A DNA stretch of 64,000 nucleotides, taken from Chloroflexota bacterium. GTDB lineage: Bacteria > Chloroflexota > Anaerolineae > Caldilineales > Caldilineaceae. Made by a program: the position numbers and the translations under genes. The stretch is taken from the NCBI GenBank assembly GCA_016861025.1, contig BOKO01000017.1:59912-123911 (forward strand). The letters are read 5' to 3'. Of the stretch, positions 1 to 12,393 are shown one piece after another; position 1 is the stretch's first letter, and every line of letters starts with the position of its first letter. Under the pieces are notes generated by a model. That model worked only from the letters and a program-made list of their open reading frames with translations, ran no database searches and was not told where the DNA came from.

Positions 1-40
1 CGAAGATCACTCCGACCCGATAACTCTTTCGCTCGTTCAT
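1..40 (-). CDS. ddl: D-alanine--D-alanine ligase, N-terminal fragment (cut by window edge)
   Basis: Only the first 13 codons lie in the window. They read MNERKSYRVGVIF, which matches the usual opening of Ddl enzymes (basic residues, then a V-G-V-hydrophobic-F strand leading to the GG loop). The ATG overlaps the murB stop as ATGA, so translation is probably coupled. Ddl makes the D-Ala-D-Ala dipeptide that MurF adds to the wall precursor, and ddl next to murB is a common dcw order. The call rests on a short peptide plus context. Confidence 0.7.
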   Translation of the reverse strand, partial: MNERKSYRVGVIF

Positions 41-1041
41 TTGTTGTTCTCCCAGTCGCCGACGAACTGCACCTCCGGCGTCAAGCGCACACCGCTGTGA
101 TCCTCGACGACCTGCTGCACATACTTGATCAATGCTAGGACATCGGCGGCGGTTGCAGCGCCGACGCCGCCCGGATTGATCAGAAAATTGGCGTGCTGAC
201 GGCTGACCTGCACGCCGCCCACCGCCGCCCCCTTCAACCCCGCCGCCTCGATCAAGCGCCCGGCATAGTCGCCCGGCGGGTTGACAAAGGTGCTGCCCAG
301 ACTTGGCTCGACCGGCTGCGAGCGGCGGCGGTGCTGCAAGTTATGATCCGCCTGCGCCTTGATTGCCTCGCTGTCGCCGCGTGCTAACCGAAAGTTGACG
401 CTGAGCACAACGGCGCCGAATTCGGCGTGCAGCGCATTCACGCGACCGTCGGGCAAAATGGTCGCCGCACGCTTCAGCACGCTCGACCGATACGCATAGT
501 TCAACTGCGTCGCCGGAACTTCCTCGATATTGTCGTCGGCGCCCAAGATCATGGCGTCGTAGAGATTGTCCTTCACCTCGCCGCCGTACGCGCCAGCGTT
601 GTTGACGACTGCACCGCCCACCGTTCCCGGCAAACTCACCGCCCATTCCAGGCCGGTCAGCCCTTCGCCGATCGTGCGCCGGGCCAACCCGGCCATACTG
701 CAACCGCTCTCGGCAAAGACGAAGGGCCGGTCGTCGAGCGGAAAGACACAGCACGGCGCTTCGTCGATGCGCATCTGCCGACAGCGGTTGTAGATCACCA
801 GCCCACGCACGCCAGCGTCGCTGATCAGCACGTTGCTGCCGCCGCCGAGCACGAAATAGGGCAGCTCCATCGCCCGCGCCCATCGCACCAGCCGGATCAA
901 CTGCTCGACCGTCTGCACGACAGCGAAGTGCTCGGCGGCGCCGCCCACCTTCATCGTGGTGTAGGGCGCCAAACTGACGCCGGTCTTGATTTCGACGCCG
1001 AATCGCTCCGGTGCGCTCAGGTCAAGCAACGTTGTCTGCAT
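37..1041 (-). CDS. murB: UDP-N-acetylenolpyruvoylglucosamine reductase MurB
   Basis: MurB reduces UDP-GlcNAc-enolpyruvate to UDP-MurNAc with FAD and NADPH in the cytoplasm. Visible motifs are the FAD-binding GGGSNVLISD, the GTVGGAVVNNAGAYGGE stretch, YAYRSS, the SLGSTF segment carrying the catalytic serine, and a C-terminal TPEVQ with the expected glutamate. The ATG at 1041 (MQTTLLDL) is preferred over one five codons upstream because a GGAG lies 9 nt before it. That GGAG is itself part of the heptad-repeat hairpin between murC and murB. The gene ends in an ATGA overlap with ddl. About 334 aa, a normal length. Confidence 0.96.
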   Translation of the reverse strand: MQTTLLDLSAPERFGVEIKTGVSLAPYTTMKVGGAAEHFAVVQTVEQLIRLVRWARAMELPYFVLGGGSNVLISDAGVRGLVIYNRCRQMRIDEAPCCVFPLDDRPFVFAESGCSMAGLARRTIGEGLTGLEWAVSLPGTVGGAVVNNAGAYGGEVKDNLYDAMILGADDNIEEVPATQLNYAYRSSVLKRAATILPDGRVNALHAEFGAVVLSVNFRLARGDSEAIKAQADHNLQHRRRSQPVEPSLGSTFVNPPGDYAGRLIEAAGLKGAAVGGVQVSRQHANFLINPGGVGAATAADVLALIKYVQQVVEDHSGVRLTPEVQFVGDWENNK

Positions 1042-1048
1042 GAACCCA

Positions 1049-1106
1049 ATCTCCAATCTCCAATCTCCAGTTTCCTGACAAGCGGAGACTGGAGATTGGA
1101 GATTAG
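1049..1106. repeat. Heptad-repeat hairpin between murC and murB
   Basis: On the plus strand the left arm (1049-1070) is three AATCTCC-type heptamers and the right arm (1089-1106) is the inverted copy, giving a perfect 16-bp stem around an 18-nt loop. The murC TAA stop lies in the outer end of the right arm, and the unpaired third heptamer supplies the GGAG ahead of murB. The same heptamer recurs inside the molybdenum hydroxylase gene near 31.4, 31.9 and 33.6 kb. Confidence 0.85.
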
Positions 1107-2530
1107 TTTTTCTCCGCCAGTGTTTCCAGCAGCCACTCGCCGATCTTGTTGCCGTCGCCAGCGCCGAGCGTGATCACCACGTCGCCAGGCGTCACATGGG
1201 CGGCGAGATAGTCCGCCACCTCGCGCAGCGCGCCGATGTACTGAATGGCGTGATGCGCACTCGCCGCAACCAGCTCGCGGGCGTGAACGCTGCCGTCATC
1301 GACCTCGCGTGCGGCGTAGATGTCGGTGACGATCACCTGGTCGGCAGCCTCGAAGCTCTCACCCATGCGGTAGAGCATGTGGCGCGTGCGGCTGTAGGTG
1401 TGCGGCTGAAAGACCGCCCAGATGCGTCGCTCTGGGTAGCGCCGCCGCGCCGCCGCCAATGTTGCCTCGACTTCGGTCGGATGGTGCGCATAGTCATCGA
1501 TGACGATGACGCCGCCCACCTCGCCTTTCCACTCGAAGCGCCGCGCCGACCCGCGATAGTCGCGTAACGCCGCCAGTGCACGGTCGATGCTTACCTCGCA
1601 TGAGACGCCGACTGCCAACGCAGCCAGCGCGTTGCGCACGTTGTGGACGCCTGGCGCCGCAATCTCCAGCCTGCCTTCCGGCGCGTGCCACCAGACCAGA
1701 TCCGCCTCGACGCCGAGACCGGGCAGCGTGCGCACGTTGATCGCTCGCAGGTCGACGCCCTCGTTCAGCCCGTAGGTGATCGAACGCGGACCGCGTGACG
1801 GCGCATACGCCAACACCTGGCGCACGCCCTCGTCATCGGCGCACGCCACGATCAGCCCGTCGCGGTCGACCGTCTCGGTGAACTGCATGAACGCCCGTCG
1901 AAAACTGGCGGGCGTCGGGTAGCAGTCAGGATGATCCCACTCGACATTGGTGATCACCGCAATCGAGGGGCGCAGCCCCAAAAACATGCGGTCGTACTCA
2001 TCGGCTTCGACCACGAACTCCGGCGCCGTGCCTGCCGCGCCGCTGCCAAAGTGCGGCACGTCGGAGCCGATGATATAGCCGCAGTCGACGCCGCCGGCGC
2101 GCAGCACCTGCACAATCATGGCGGTGGTCGTCGTCTTGCCGTGCGAACCGGCCACCGCGATCAGCCGCCGCTGCGCCAGCAGCGCGGGCAAAAAGCTATC
2201 GCGCTTGACCACCGGCAATCCCAACGATTCGGCGGCGCAACGTTCCGGGTTTTGCGCATCGACCGCGCTGCTGATCAGCACTACGTCCGGGCGCTGCTCC
2301 GCCGCCAACCCGGTCAGATTCTCAGCGTTCTGACCGACGAACACTGTTGCGCCACGCTCGATCAGGCGCTGCGTCGTTGCGTTGGGCTGGCGGTCGCTGC
2401 CGCTCACCTGCATACCCATGTCCAGCAACACCGCGGCGATGGCGCTCAAACCGGCGCCGCCGATCCCGATCAGATGGATGCGCAGCGTTGCATCCTGTTT
2501 TGATAGCCTTGTCTGCCATGATTCAGACAT
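1103..2530 (-). CDS. murC: UDP-N-acetylmuramate--L-alanine ligase MurC
   Basis: MurC attaches L-alanine to UDP-MurNAc using ATP, the first step of stem-peptide synthesis. The N-terminal Rossmann segment IHLIGIGGAGLSAIA, the ATP-binding GSHGKTTTT near residue 125, EADEYDRMF, and the C-terminal DDYAHHPTEVEA and FQPHTYSRT motifs are all typical. At 475 aa the length is normal. It lies 28 bp after the second CvpA-like gene and is followed by a repeat hairpin and murB, so all three are probably co-transcribed. Confidence 0.97.
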   Translation of the reverse strand: MSESWQTRLSKQDATLRIHLIGIGGAGLSAIAAVLLDMGMQVSGSDRQPNATTQRLIERGATVFVGQNAENLTGLAAEQRPDVVLISSAVDAQNPERCAAESLGLPVVKRDSFLPALLAQRRLIAVAGSHGKTTTTAMIVQVLRAGGVDCGYIIGSDVPHFGSGAAGTAPEFVVEADEYDRMFLGLRPSIAVITNVEWDHPDCYPTPASFRRAFMQFTETVDRDGLIVACADDEGVRQVLAYAPSRGPRSITYGLNEGVDLRAINVRTLPGLGVEADLVWWHAPEGRLEIAAPGVHNVRNALAALAVGVSCEVSIDRALAALRDYRGSARRFEWKGEVGGVIVIDDYAHHPTEVEATLAAARRRYPERRIWAVFQPHTYSRTRHMLYRMGESFEAADQVIVTDIYAAREVDDGSVHARELVAASAHHAIQYIGALREVADYLAAHVTPGDVVITLGAGDGNKIGEWLLETLAEKN

Positions 2531-2558
2531 AACCCAGTTTCCATTTTTTTTCGATGCT

Positions 2559-3092
2559 TCAGCGCCAAATGCGCAGAATCATCAACAGTGTCGCCGGCAC
2601 CGCCCAATAGACCGGATTTGGAAAGATCGCTGGGGGCAGAAACGGCAGCAGCGCCTGTCCGGTTGCCGTCAATGGTCCGGTCAACAGGTTGAACGGATAG
2701 CCAAACACATTAGCGTAATGCCAGAATGTACCGGCAATCAGATAGCCGTTCAGCGCGCCGACCGCCAGCCCAGCCAGCACCCCAAAGAACCCGGTGATCC
2801 TCTTGGCGCTGAAATCAAAGGTCACGCCCTGATAGGTGACCACGACTACGATGGTGAAGATCGTCACAATCAAGATAAACGTCGCTTCATCGAGTTGCGC
2901 CGGGTTGGAGCCAAAGATGCTGGCTACCTCCACTGCCCGGCGAAACCATCCCTGCTGGCTGGCAAGCCCAAAGAGCGCGACCATATACATAAAGATGATC
3001 GAGTTGCCTAGCTCACGGTGAGCGCCGCGCACAAGACCGATCACGGCGAAGATCACAACGATGGTGTAAAACAGAATCTCGATCGGACCCAT
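2559..3092 (-). CDS. CvpA-like polytopic membrane protein
   Basis: A hydrophobic protein of about 177 aa with four or more likely membrane segments. Near its start it carries VIGLVRGAHRELG, the membrane-strand, G, R-G pattern of CvpA/colicin V production-type proteins. The ATG at 3092 (MGPIEIL) is 8 nt past the stop of the preceding gene and is preferred to a TTG at 3113. It follows a similar membrane protein, so the two may form a pair. CvpA homology is weak and the function is unknown; its place in the dcw cluster suggests an envelope role. Confidence 0.6.
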   Translation of the reverse strand: MGPIEILFYTIVVIFAVIGLVRGAHRELGNSIIFMYMVALFGLASQQGWFRRAVEVASIFGSNPAQLDEATFILIVTIFTIVVVVTYQGVTFDFSAKRITGFFGVLAGLAVGALNGYLIAGTFWHYANVFGYPFNLLTGPLTATGQALLPFLPPAIFPNPVYWAVPATLLMILRIWR

Positions 3093-3099
3093 GATGCTA

Positions 3100-3748
3100 T
3101 CACTTCTTCCCAACGACGCCGCTGCGCATGGGCCAGGCGATCAGCAGCAACAGGAGGGTGATGAACACCAGCCAACCTGTCGGCGGCATTGTCACGACCC
3201 ACGACCACACCGTTTGCAGAGTAGCTGCGGACAGTTCCCACAGCCGGCTCACCAGGGCGAACAAACCGCCAAGCGCCGCATTCTGCGCCTGGATTTCGGG
3301 CGCCGTTTGCAGCGCCCTGCTCAAGTAAGGCAGCAGTATGGCGGCAAGGACAATGCCATTGAGCACACCAAAGGCAACGCCCCACGCTTTGCTCTTGCTG
3401 CGTTTCATGATGCGCGGGTCGCTGGTCACCAAAAATGTGATCAAAACAACCAATGCCCACACCAGAAACAGAAACCCGGCCTGATTTTCATCGGTGATCA
3501 CATTGGGCGCCTCGGCAAGCGCCTGAAATGCATCCTCGCCCTCGCCGGTCAGCCCACCTGAACGCACCAGGACCACAAACTTGCCCGCAAAATTGGTGAG
3601 CCGCACCACGATTGAACCACGCTCCTGGAGCAGCACCCACGACACAATGGTGATCGCAAAGAACCAGACTTCTGAAACAAAGCCGCGTCGATAGCCGATC
3701 CAGCCGAAGAAAACCAGATATAAAATGAAGGCAATCAGAATCTGCGTG

Positions 3749-3759
<11 letters not shown>
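3100..3759 (-). CDS. CvpA-like membrane protein (first of two)
   Basis: A 219-aa integral membrane protein with a first membrane helix followed by GWIGYRRGFVSE, the short basic turn seen in CvpA-type proteins. More hydrophobic stretches lie around residues 90-115 and 130-150 and near the C-terminus. Its ATG overlaps the end of murG by 11 bp, so it is translated with the wall operon. It resembles the following gene in architecture and the two may have arisen by duplication. No enzymatic motif was found. Confidence 0.6.
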
Positions 3760-5044
<1,285 letters not shown>

Positions 5045-6242
5045 ACGAATACCTTCCTGCTGGCTGCACACGCGCTGTGTTTTGGTTAACGGCTGCGTCA
5101 ACGCTGTAACGGCTGATGCTGAGCAAGATGCCGATGCCAAAGAGCGAGGCGACCAGCGAGCTGCCGCCATAGCTGATAAAAGGCAACGTCACCCCGGTCG
5201 GCGGCGACACGGCGGCGGTGACAGCCATGTTGAGCAGCGTCTGCAAGATCAGGCTTGTCGTCAAGCCGGTCGCCAGCAACATGCCAAAGTTGTCGGGCGC
5301 GCGCAGCGCAATGCGCAGCCCACGATAGGCGAGCAACGCAAATAGCACAATTACGAAGAGTGCGCCCAACAACCCAAGCTCTTCGCCGATCACGCCGTAG
5401 ATGTTGTCGCTCCAGCTCAACGGCAGATAGCCGGTCTGTTGCGCCAGGCCGTTGCCCAGCCCGCGCCCGAACAGACCGCCGCGCATCAACGCCTGAACCC
5501 CCTGGCTCACCTGCCACTCGTCGCTGGCGACCGGATTGGTGACCGAGGCAAGAAATCGGTCAATTCGATCGCCAGCGTAAGGGCTGTAATAGATCATCAA
5601 AAAGAACGTGCCGGCAAAAATTACGCCGACCGCCGCCAACTGTTTCACCGCTGCGCCTGCTACAAAAAGCATCACCGCCGATGTTACAACAATCAATATC
5701 GTTGTGCTGATTTCCGGTTGCAGCGCGATCAACACTGCGATGGCGCCCATGAGCACACCAAAAGGCAACAGACCGGCGCGCACTTCGCGGATGCGTCGCC
5801 CTTTGCTGGTCAACCAGGCGCTGACGTAGATAATCACAGCGATCTTGGCAGCCTCACTCGGCTGGATGCTGCCCTGATAATAGGTGCGCGTGGCGCCAAA
5901 ACGTTCAGCGCCGATCACGATCACAGCCACCAATGCCAGCAACGTCACACCCATGATCGGCACGCTCCACCGATCCCAAAATGGGTAAGGGATGCGTGCA
6001 GCGATGATCAGACCCACAATACCGATGCCCAGCCACATCAACTGACGTGCAACAAAGAAATAGGGGTTCTGATAACCTTCAATGCCGCGCGGATAACTGG
6101 CGCTAAAGACCATAACGATCCCCAAAATCATCAGAATCGTCACGACGGAGAGCAACCCCCAATCATAGCGGCCTTTTGGAGTTCTTGCTCCGGTTCGCTC
6201 TGTGGATTTGGAAAACATCGTCCCCTCCATTCACCCCCGGAA

Positions 6243-7787
6243 TCACACTCGCGCCGTCTCGACATCCAGCGCGCGGACCAGACGCCGGAAATGCTCGCCG
6301 CGCTCCTCGAAGTCGCGATAAGCATCGTAGCTCGTCCCGCCGGGTGAAAGCAACACAACCGCCCCTGGCTCTGCTGCGCGCGCTGCCAGATCGACCGCCT
6401 CGTCCAGACGATTGACCACGGCGGTGCTCGGGGCGGTCTGCTGCCTGAACAAAGCGCGTTCCTGCACCTTATGAACGATCATGCCGCCGGCGTCGCCAAA
6501 ACCGATCAACATATCCACGCGCGCCAGCACCTCATCAGCAAACTCGTCCCAGGGCAGCTTTTTGTCTTTGCCGCCGGCAAGCAAGATCAGCGTCTGATCG
6601 AGTGCATCGGCGCCCTGCGGAAAGCTGCGCAAGCCTGCGATGGCGCGTTCGGGGGATGTGGCGATGCTGTCATTGACCCACAGCACGCCGTTGATCTCTG
6701 CGACAATCTCCAGCCGATGGGGCACGCCAGAGAAAGTCAGGGCGACCTGGCGCATCGCAGACACGCTGGCGCCCATAGCGCCGCTGATCGCAGCCGCCGC
6801 CAGCAAATTGCCAATATTGTGTTCGCCGCGCAGCTTGACCTCATTGCGCTGGCAGATTTCTTCTCCCTGGTAATACAAATGGCCGGCTTTGCCCCAGGCG
6901 CCATTGTGCACCGGTTGATAACGATGAAAGAGGGCGAGCGGCGAATGCCGTCCGGCTACAAGCGTCCCCACTTCTTCCAGCAGGGCATCCAGCGCATCAT
7001 TGGCTGGCGCCCAGCTCGATGGCAAGGGTGGATCGCTGATTCGCCACTCGCCGCTCGCCACTCGCCGCGTGATTGCGTCCTCGGCGTTCAACACAATGGT
7101 TGCACTGGCAGGCAGGCAGCGCAGCAGGTTGAATTTTGCCGCCGCATACGCTGCCATATCTGCGTGTCGGTCGAGATGATTAGGCGTGATGTTGAGGATC
7201 GCAGCCACGTCCGGGCCAATCCCTCTTGCCTCGCCCCATGCCCAACGTTCATCGAATAGCTCCAGTTGGAAACTGCTCAACTCCAACACAATGCACTCGC
7301 CAGGCGCAATCATATCCAACCTGTCGATCAACGGCGCGCCGATGTTGCCGCCGACGTGGGTGCGTTTGCCGCTCGCCGTCAGCATCCTGCCCACCAGCGT
7401 TGTGGTGGTTGTCTTGCCGCTGCTGCCCGTGATCGCCGCAATCGGCCCCAGCCCACGCTGGCGCGCCAGTTGTAGGGTCAAAAGGCTGTCATTGCTCAGA
7501 CGAATGCCGCGATGGATTGCTTCTTGCACGATGGCGAGCTGCGCCGGCACGCCGCCGCTCAGACAGAGCAGATCGCACGCATCCAACAAATCGATTGGGT
7601 GGCTGCCAAGAACCAGTGTGATCGGCAGATCGCCCAACCGCTCGATCTCGGCGGCGAGCCGTTCTGCGGGCGCGGCGTCGTTCACCGTCACCTGTGCACC
7701 TGCGGCGACGAAAAACCGCGCCAGAGCTGTGCCCTGTCGGGCCAACCCCAAGATCACGATGCGCCGTCCCCGAAAATCCATCATCAT
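6243..7787 (-). CDS. murD: UDP-N-acetylmuramoylalanine--D-glutamate ligase MurD
   Basis: MurD adds D-glutamate to UDP-MurNAc-L-Ala. The N-terminal VILGLARQGTALARF, ATP-binding GSSGKTTTT, ILNITPNHLDRH, GEHNIGNLLAA and C-terminal LSPGGTSYDAY motifs are clear. At 514 aa it is about 60 residues longer than usual. The extra length lies around residues 240-315 and includes a stretch encoded by four 7-bp repeats (7040-7067). Three consecutive ATG codons form the start; the first is at 7787. A 152-bp gap separates it from mraY, longer than most gaps in this cluster. Confidence 0.96.
   Translation of the reverse strand: MMMDFRGRRIVILGLARQGTALARFFVAAGAQVTVNDAAPAERLAAEIERLGDLPITLVLGSHPIDLLDACDLLCLSGGVPAQLAIVQEAIHRGIRLSNDSLLTLQLARQRGLGPIAAITGSSGKTTTTTLVGRMLTASGKRTHVGGNIGAPLIDRLDMIAPGECIVLELSSFQLELFDERWAWGEARGIGPDVAAILNITPNHLDRHADMAAYAAAKFNLLRCLPASATIVLNAEDAITRRVASGEWRISDPPLPSSWAPANDALDALLEEVGTLVAGRHSPLALFHRYQPVHNGAWGKAGHLYYQGEEICQRNEVKLRGEHNIGNLLAAAAISGAMGASVSAMRQVALTFSGVPHRLEIVAEINGVLWVNDSIATSPERAIAGLRSFPQGADALDQTLILLAGGKDKKLPWDEFADEVLARVDMLIGFGDAGGMIVHKVQERALFRQQTAPSTAVVNRLDEAVDLAARAAEPGAVVLLSPGGTSYDAYRDFEERGEHFRRLVRALDVETARV
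7040..7067. repeat. Four-copy heptad repeat inside murD
   Basis: Four 7-bp units of the type CTCGCCA/CTCGCCG lie in tandem within the murD coding strand and preserve the frame. They encode part of the extra segment near residues 240-250. Unlike the sites at 1049 or 31346, no clear inverted arm is present. Confidence 0.7.
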
Positions 7788-7939
7788 GTTCGCTTAGCCG
7801 CCTTACCCTGATCGCGTTCGCAAATCGCCTCTCGACAGCACGCAGATGACGCGGATCGGGCGGATCGACGCAGATTTCCTCTTCTCTGCGTTTCTCTGCA
7901 TCCTTGCGTCAAGGTTTCGCCCTTCGCAACTCGCCCCTC
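7788..7939. other. mraY-murD intergenic gap with imperfect short repeats
   Basis: This 152-bp gap is unusual in an otherwise tightly packed cluster. It holds imperfect repeats of GCAGAT/GCGGATCG and of TTCTCTGCG (about 7848-7905). No gene, clear terminator or convincing promoter was seen. Confidence 0.4.
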
Positions 7940-8960
<1,021 letters not shown>

Positions 8961-8968
<8 letters not shown>

Positions 8969-10526
8969 CGACCGGCTCCTGTGATGTGGCGGTGACGCTC
9001 GCCGCTTCACCGGTGATTTCGGCGACGATTGTATCCATGCCGACGGCGCGACTGCCCTTCACCAACACAAGATCGCCTGGGCGCACAATGCGGCGCAGCA
9101 TGTCGATGGCTTCGCGATGGTTTGGCAAGCGATGCAGATTTTCAGCAGGCAGCCCCATGTCGAGCGCTTCTTCGCCGATGCTGCCGCCCAGTCGCCCGAC
9201 AGTCAAGAGTATATCGACGACAGCGGCGGCGCGGCGGCCTACGAGCTTGTGCCCCTCGGTTTCATAGCTGCCCAACTCAAGCATATCACCGAGCACCGCC
9301 ACGCGGCGCCCATTTCCCGTCGGCTGGATGTCCGCCATCAGATTCAACGCAGCGATCGTGCTGGCTGGACTGGCGTTGTAGGTGTCGTCGATGACAGTGC
9401 TGCCGTTGATGCCGCTCACGGCGACCAGACGGAGCTGACCAGCCATATTCTGTAAGCCAGCGATGATCTCTCCCCACCCCATGCCTTCGAGCAACCCAAC
9501 CGCAGCGGCGCACAGCGCTGTGTGAACGCTGTGCCGCCCTAACAGCGGCGCCTTGACATGGATCGACTCGACTTTCTGCGCGCCCGACAGCCGATAATGA
9601 AAGCGAAAACGAATCCCCTCCATGCCCATGCCTTCGATTTCGTCGGCCCACAGATCGGCTTCGGGTGTCAGCCCATAGCGGAGGATGCGCGCCGCAGTCA
9701 GTTGCGCCATGTTGCGCACGCGTTCATCGTCCCAGTTCAGGATTGCAACGCCGCCATCCTCTGCCGACGGCAACGCGCGCACCAGTTCCGACTTTGCCTG
9801 CGCAATGCGCTCAATCGTGCCAAGACGGCTGAGATGAACCGGGCCGACGTTGGTTACGATCCCAATTTGTGGCCGCGCCAACAGGCATAGCCGGTCGATC
9901 TCGCCCAGACCGTACATGCCCATTTCCAACACCGCATATTCATGCGTTGTGTTCAATCCCATCAACGCCAACGGCAGCCCCTGCTCGCTGTTCAGATTTC
10001 CCGGCGAGGCATGAGTGGCAAAACGCTGACGCAGCACATTTGCCGTCAGCTCTTTGGTGCTCGTCTTGCCCACACTGCCCGTCACACCGACAACCTTCAA
10101 CGTCGAATTGGTGCGATGCGCACGTTGGAACGAACCGACTTTCTGAATCGCCTGCACGCTATCGTCGACGACATAGGCGAGCGCCATGCCGGGCTGATAG
10201 CGCTCTGGAAGCTCGGCGTAAAGCGCCCACCGCCCCCGCGTGCAGTCAACCGTGATCGCGCCTGCTGCATGCGCAGTCTCTCGCCCGCGCTCCTCGATGA
10301 TCACCGCCTGCGCGCCGTTGCTCAACGCCGCGCCGATATACGCATGTCCGTCCGTGTTTGGTCCCAGCAGCGCCACAAAGAGATCGCCCGGGCGAACATC
10401 GCGGCTGTCCAGCGCAGCGTGCGCAATCGGAGCCGCCGGCAAGCGCAGAGGCGGAATGTCGCCTGTCAGCGCCGTCCACAGCGTATGCTGGGTAATCGAA
10501 GTTGGTGGATAAGGTCGTTCAGCCAC
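8961..10526 (-). CDS. murF: UDP-N-acetylmuramoyl-tripeptide--D-alanyl-D-alanine ligase MurF
   Basis: MurF joins D-Ala-D-Ala to the UDP-MurNAc-tripeptide, completing the cytoplasmic precursor. Visible are an N-terminal domain with ALDSRDVRPGDLFVAL, the ATP-binding GVTGSVGKTSTKE, LEMGMYGLGEI, NVGPVHL, and the C-terminal DDTYNASPAS and VLVKGSRAVGMD. The start appears to be GTG at 10526, with no good ATG nearby. At 521 aa it is slightly long for the family. It starts 16 bp after ftsI. Confidence 0.96.
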
Positions 10527-10542
10527 AATTACTCACATTCAA

Positions 10543-12393
10543 TCAATCAAGTGCGTCGATTCCCAACCGAATATTGTCGGGCGGGATGCTGTAATAGTCA
10601 AAAAGACGACTTGCCACCTGCGCAAAAGTTGGCGCCGCCGTATAGCCAGCCCAGCGACTGATCGATGGATCAGGTCGCTCTAGCTTGACCAGGATCACAA
10701 ACCGTGGATCGTCGGCGGGCGCAAACCCGGTGAAGGTGACAATCGTGTCATCTTCTGTGTAGCCCTGCTCGGTCGGAATCTGCGCAGTGCCGCTTTTGCC
10801 TGCAACTCGATAACCAGGAACACCCGCAGCCTGGTTCCCCTGTTCGACCACCGCGACCAGAATGTCGGTCAACTCTTTTGCCGTTTCTGGCCGAATCGCC
10901 ACGCCAAGTACAGTTGGCTCCGTCATCTGCACCCGGCCATCGAGAACGCGCGCCTTGACGACGTGCGGGCGCATCAGCTTGCCGCCGTTGGCAATCGCCG
11001 CGGTTGCGTTCGCCATCTGAATCGGCGTCACCGCCAGACCCTGTCCAAAGCTGTTGGTGCCGAGATCGGCAGGGCTCCAGTTTTCCATGCCCGGCTTCTT
11101 CACCAACCCATAGATCTCGCCTGCCAGGTCAATCTCCGTCACCTTGCCAAAACCGAAACGCTCGACGTATTGATAGAATTGTCGCTGACCGAGCGCCAGC
11201 GCCCACTGTGCAGTGATCACGTTGAGCGAGCGCGCCAGCGCTTCCGTCATGTCGACCTGTCCATAGCCGGCGCGGTCGCTGTTGAGAATCACGCGCTGAC
11301 CGACAGCGATCGAACCGGTGTCGGTCAGTTTCTGCGTCGGCGTAATCACGCCAGCGTCCAACGCCGCCGCGGCAGTAATGATCTTAAAAACCGAGCCTGG
11401 CTCGTATTGCGCGTTGACGGCCGGATTGATCAACGCCGAAGGCTCCGCTTTATTGAACTCATTGGGGTCGAACGCCGGCGCGTTCGCCATTGCCAACACC
11501 TCGCCGGTCATCGGATCCATCACGATGATCGTGCCGGCCTTTGCCTTGTACAGGGACATTGCGCGCTGCAGCTCATCCTCGGCAATCCACTGTACATTGC
11601 GGTCGATCGTCAAGATCACATCACGGCCGGCTGGCGACGGCAGAAAACGGCGTACATCAGGTGGCAGCGCCGCAAGCGATTCAGTCACTTTGCTCGTCAG
11701 GTTGACGCCGTCGCGTTGGCGCAAAAATGACTCGTAATAGCCTTCGACGCCGTAAACACCGCGCAGCCACTTCGCCCCATCCAACATCGCTACGATGCCA
11801 ACCACGTGCGCCGCCAGATTTCTCTCTGGGTAATAGCGCTGCGGCGTCGGCGTCAACGTCACCAAGAGCAGAGGATGCATTTCACCCTCTTCGGACAGCC
11901 GCGCCCGTTCTTCAAGAATGCGGCGCCCGGCGCGCAGATCGATCGCCGACGCCAGACGCAGAAATTTGGGATAGGTGTACGTGCGCAACAGTTCGAGGGT
12001 CTGCGCCGCCGATATGCCGGCCAATTGTTCAAGCGAACTGGCAAGCTGTTGGCGCTCCTGGTCGGTCTTGAGATGCGTCGGATTGATCGACACTTCATAG
12101 AAATAACGATCAGCCACCAGCAGTGCGCCATTGCGATCGACGATAGAGCCGCGCGGCGACTCGGCTTGATGGGGTTGACCCGGAGGACGCCCCTCCCCGA
12201 TCTGCAAGACTTGATGAACGAACATTGCAAACGCCACGGCGCCAGCGAGCACGCCAAACACAAAGACAAGAATCCAGAAGCGCCACAACTCCCGCTTCTG
12301 GATCGATTCAATTGTGATTGTCTGTTGTTCGCTCATTGCCTGCGGCGCTGCCGGCGTGGCGACTTTGGGAACTGCGGCCGTCATCGCATCCAT
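10543..12393 (-). CDS. ftsI: Class B penicillin-binding protein (FtsI/PBP2-type transpeptidase)
   Basis: A septal D,D-transpeptidase that cross-links peptidoglycan. After a short cytoplasmic segment there is one membrane helix (WILVFVFGVLAGAVAFAMF), a dimerisation domain beginning SPRGSIVDRNG, and a transpeptidase domain with PGSVFKI (SxxK), SLN (SxN) and KSGTAQ (KTG-type box). No PASTA repeats follow. The start is ambiguous: ATG at 12393, or ATG at 12384, which forms an ATGA overlap with the ftsL stop. Either way the genes overlap and are probably coupled. Confidence 0.93.
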   Translation of the reverse strand: MDAMTAAVPKVATPAAPQAMSEQQTITIESIQKRELWRFWILVFVFGVLAGAVAFAMFVHQVLQIGEGRPPGQPHQAESPRGSIVDRNGALLVADRYFYEVSINPTHLKTDQERQQLASSLEQLAGISAAQTLELLRTYTYPKFLRLASAIDLRAGRRILEERARLSEEGEMHPLLLVTLTPTPQRYYPERNLAAHVVGIVAMLDGAKWLRGVYGVEGYYESFLRQRDGVNLTSKVTESLAALPPDVRRFLPSPAGRDVILTIDRNVQWIAEDELQRAMSLYKAKAGTIIVMDPMTGEVLAMANAPAFDPNEFNKAEPSALINPAVNAQYEPGSVFKIITAAAALDAGVITPTQKLTDTGSIAVGQRVILNSDRAGYGQVDMTEALARSLNVITAQWALALGQRQFYQYVERFGFGKVTEIDLAGEIYGLVKKPGMENWSPADLGTNSFGQGLAVTPIQMANATAAIANGGKLMRPHVVKARVLDGRVQMTEPTVLGVAIRPETAKELTDILVAVVEQGNQAAGVPGYRVAGKSGTAQIPTEQGYTEDDTIVTFTGFAPADDPRFVILVKLERPDPSISRWAGYTAAPTFAQVASRLFDYYSIPPDNIRLGIDALD

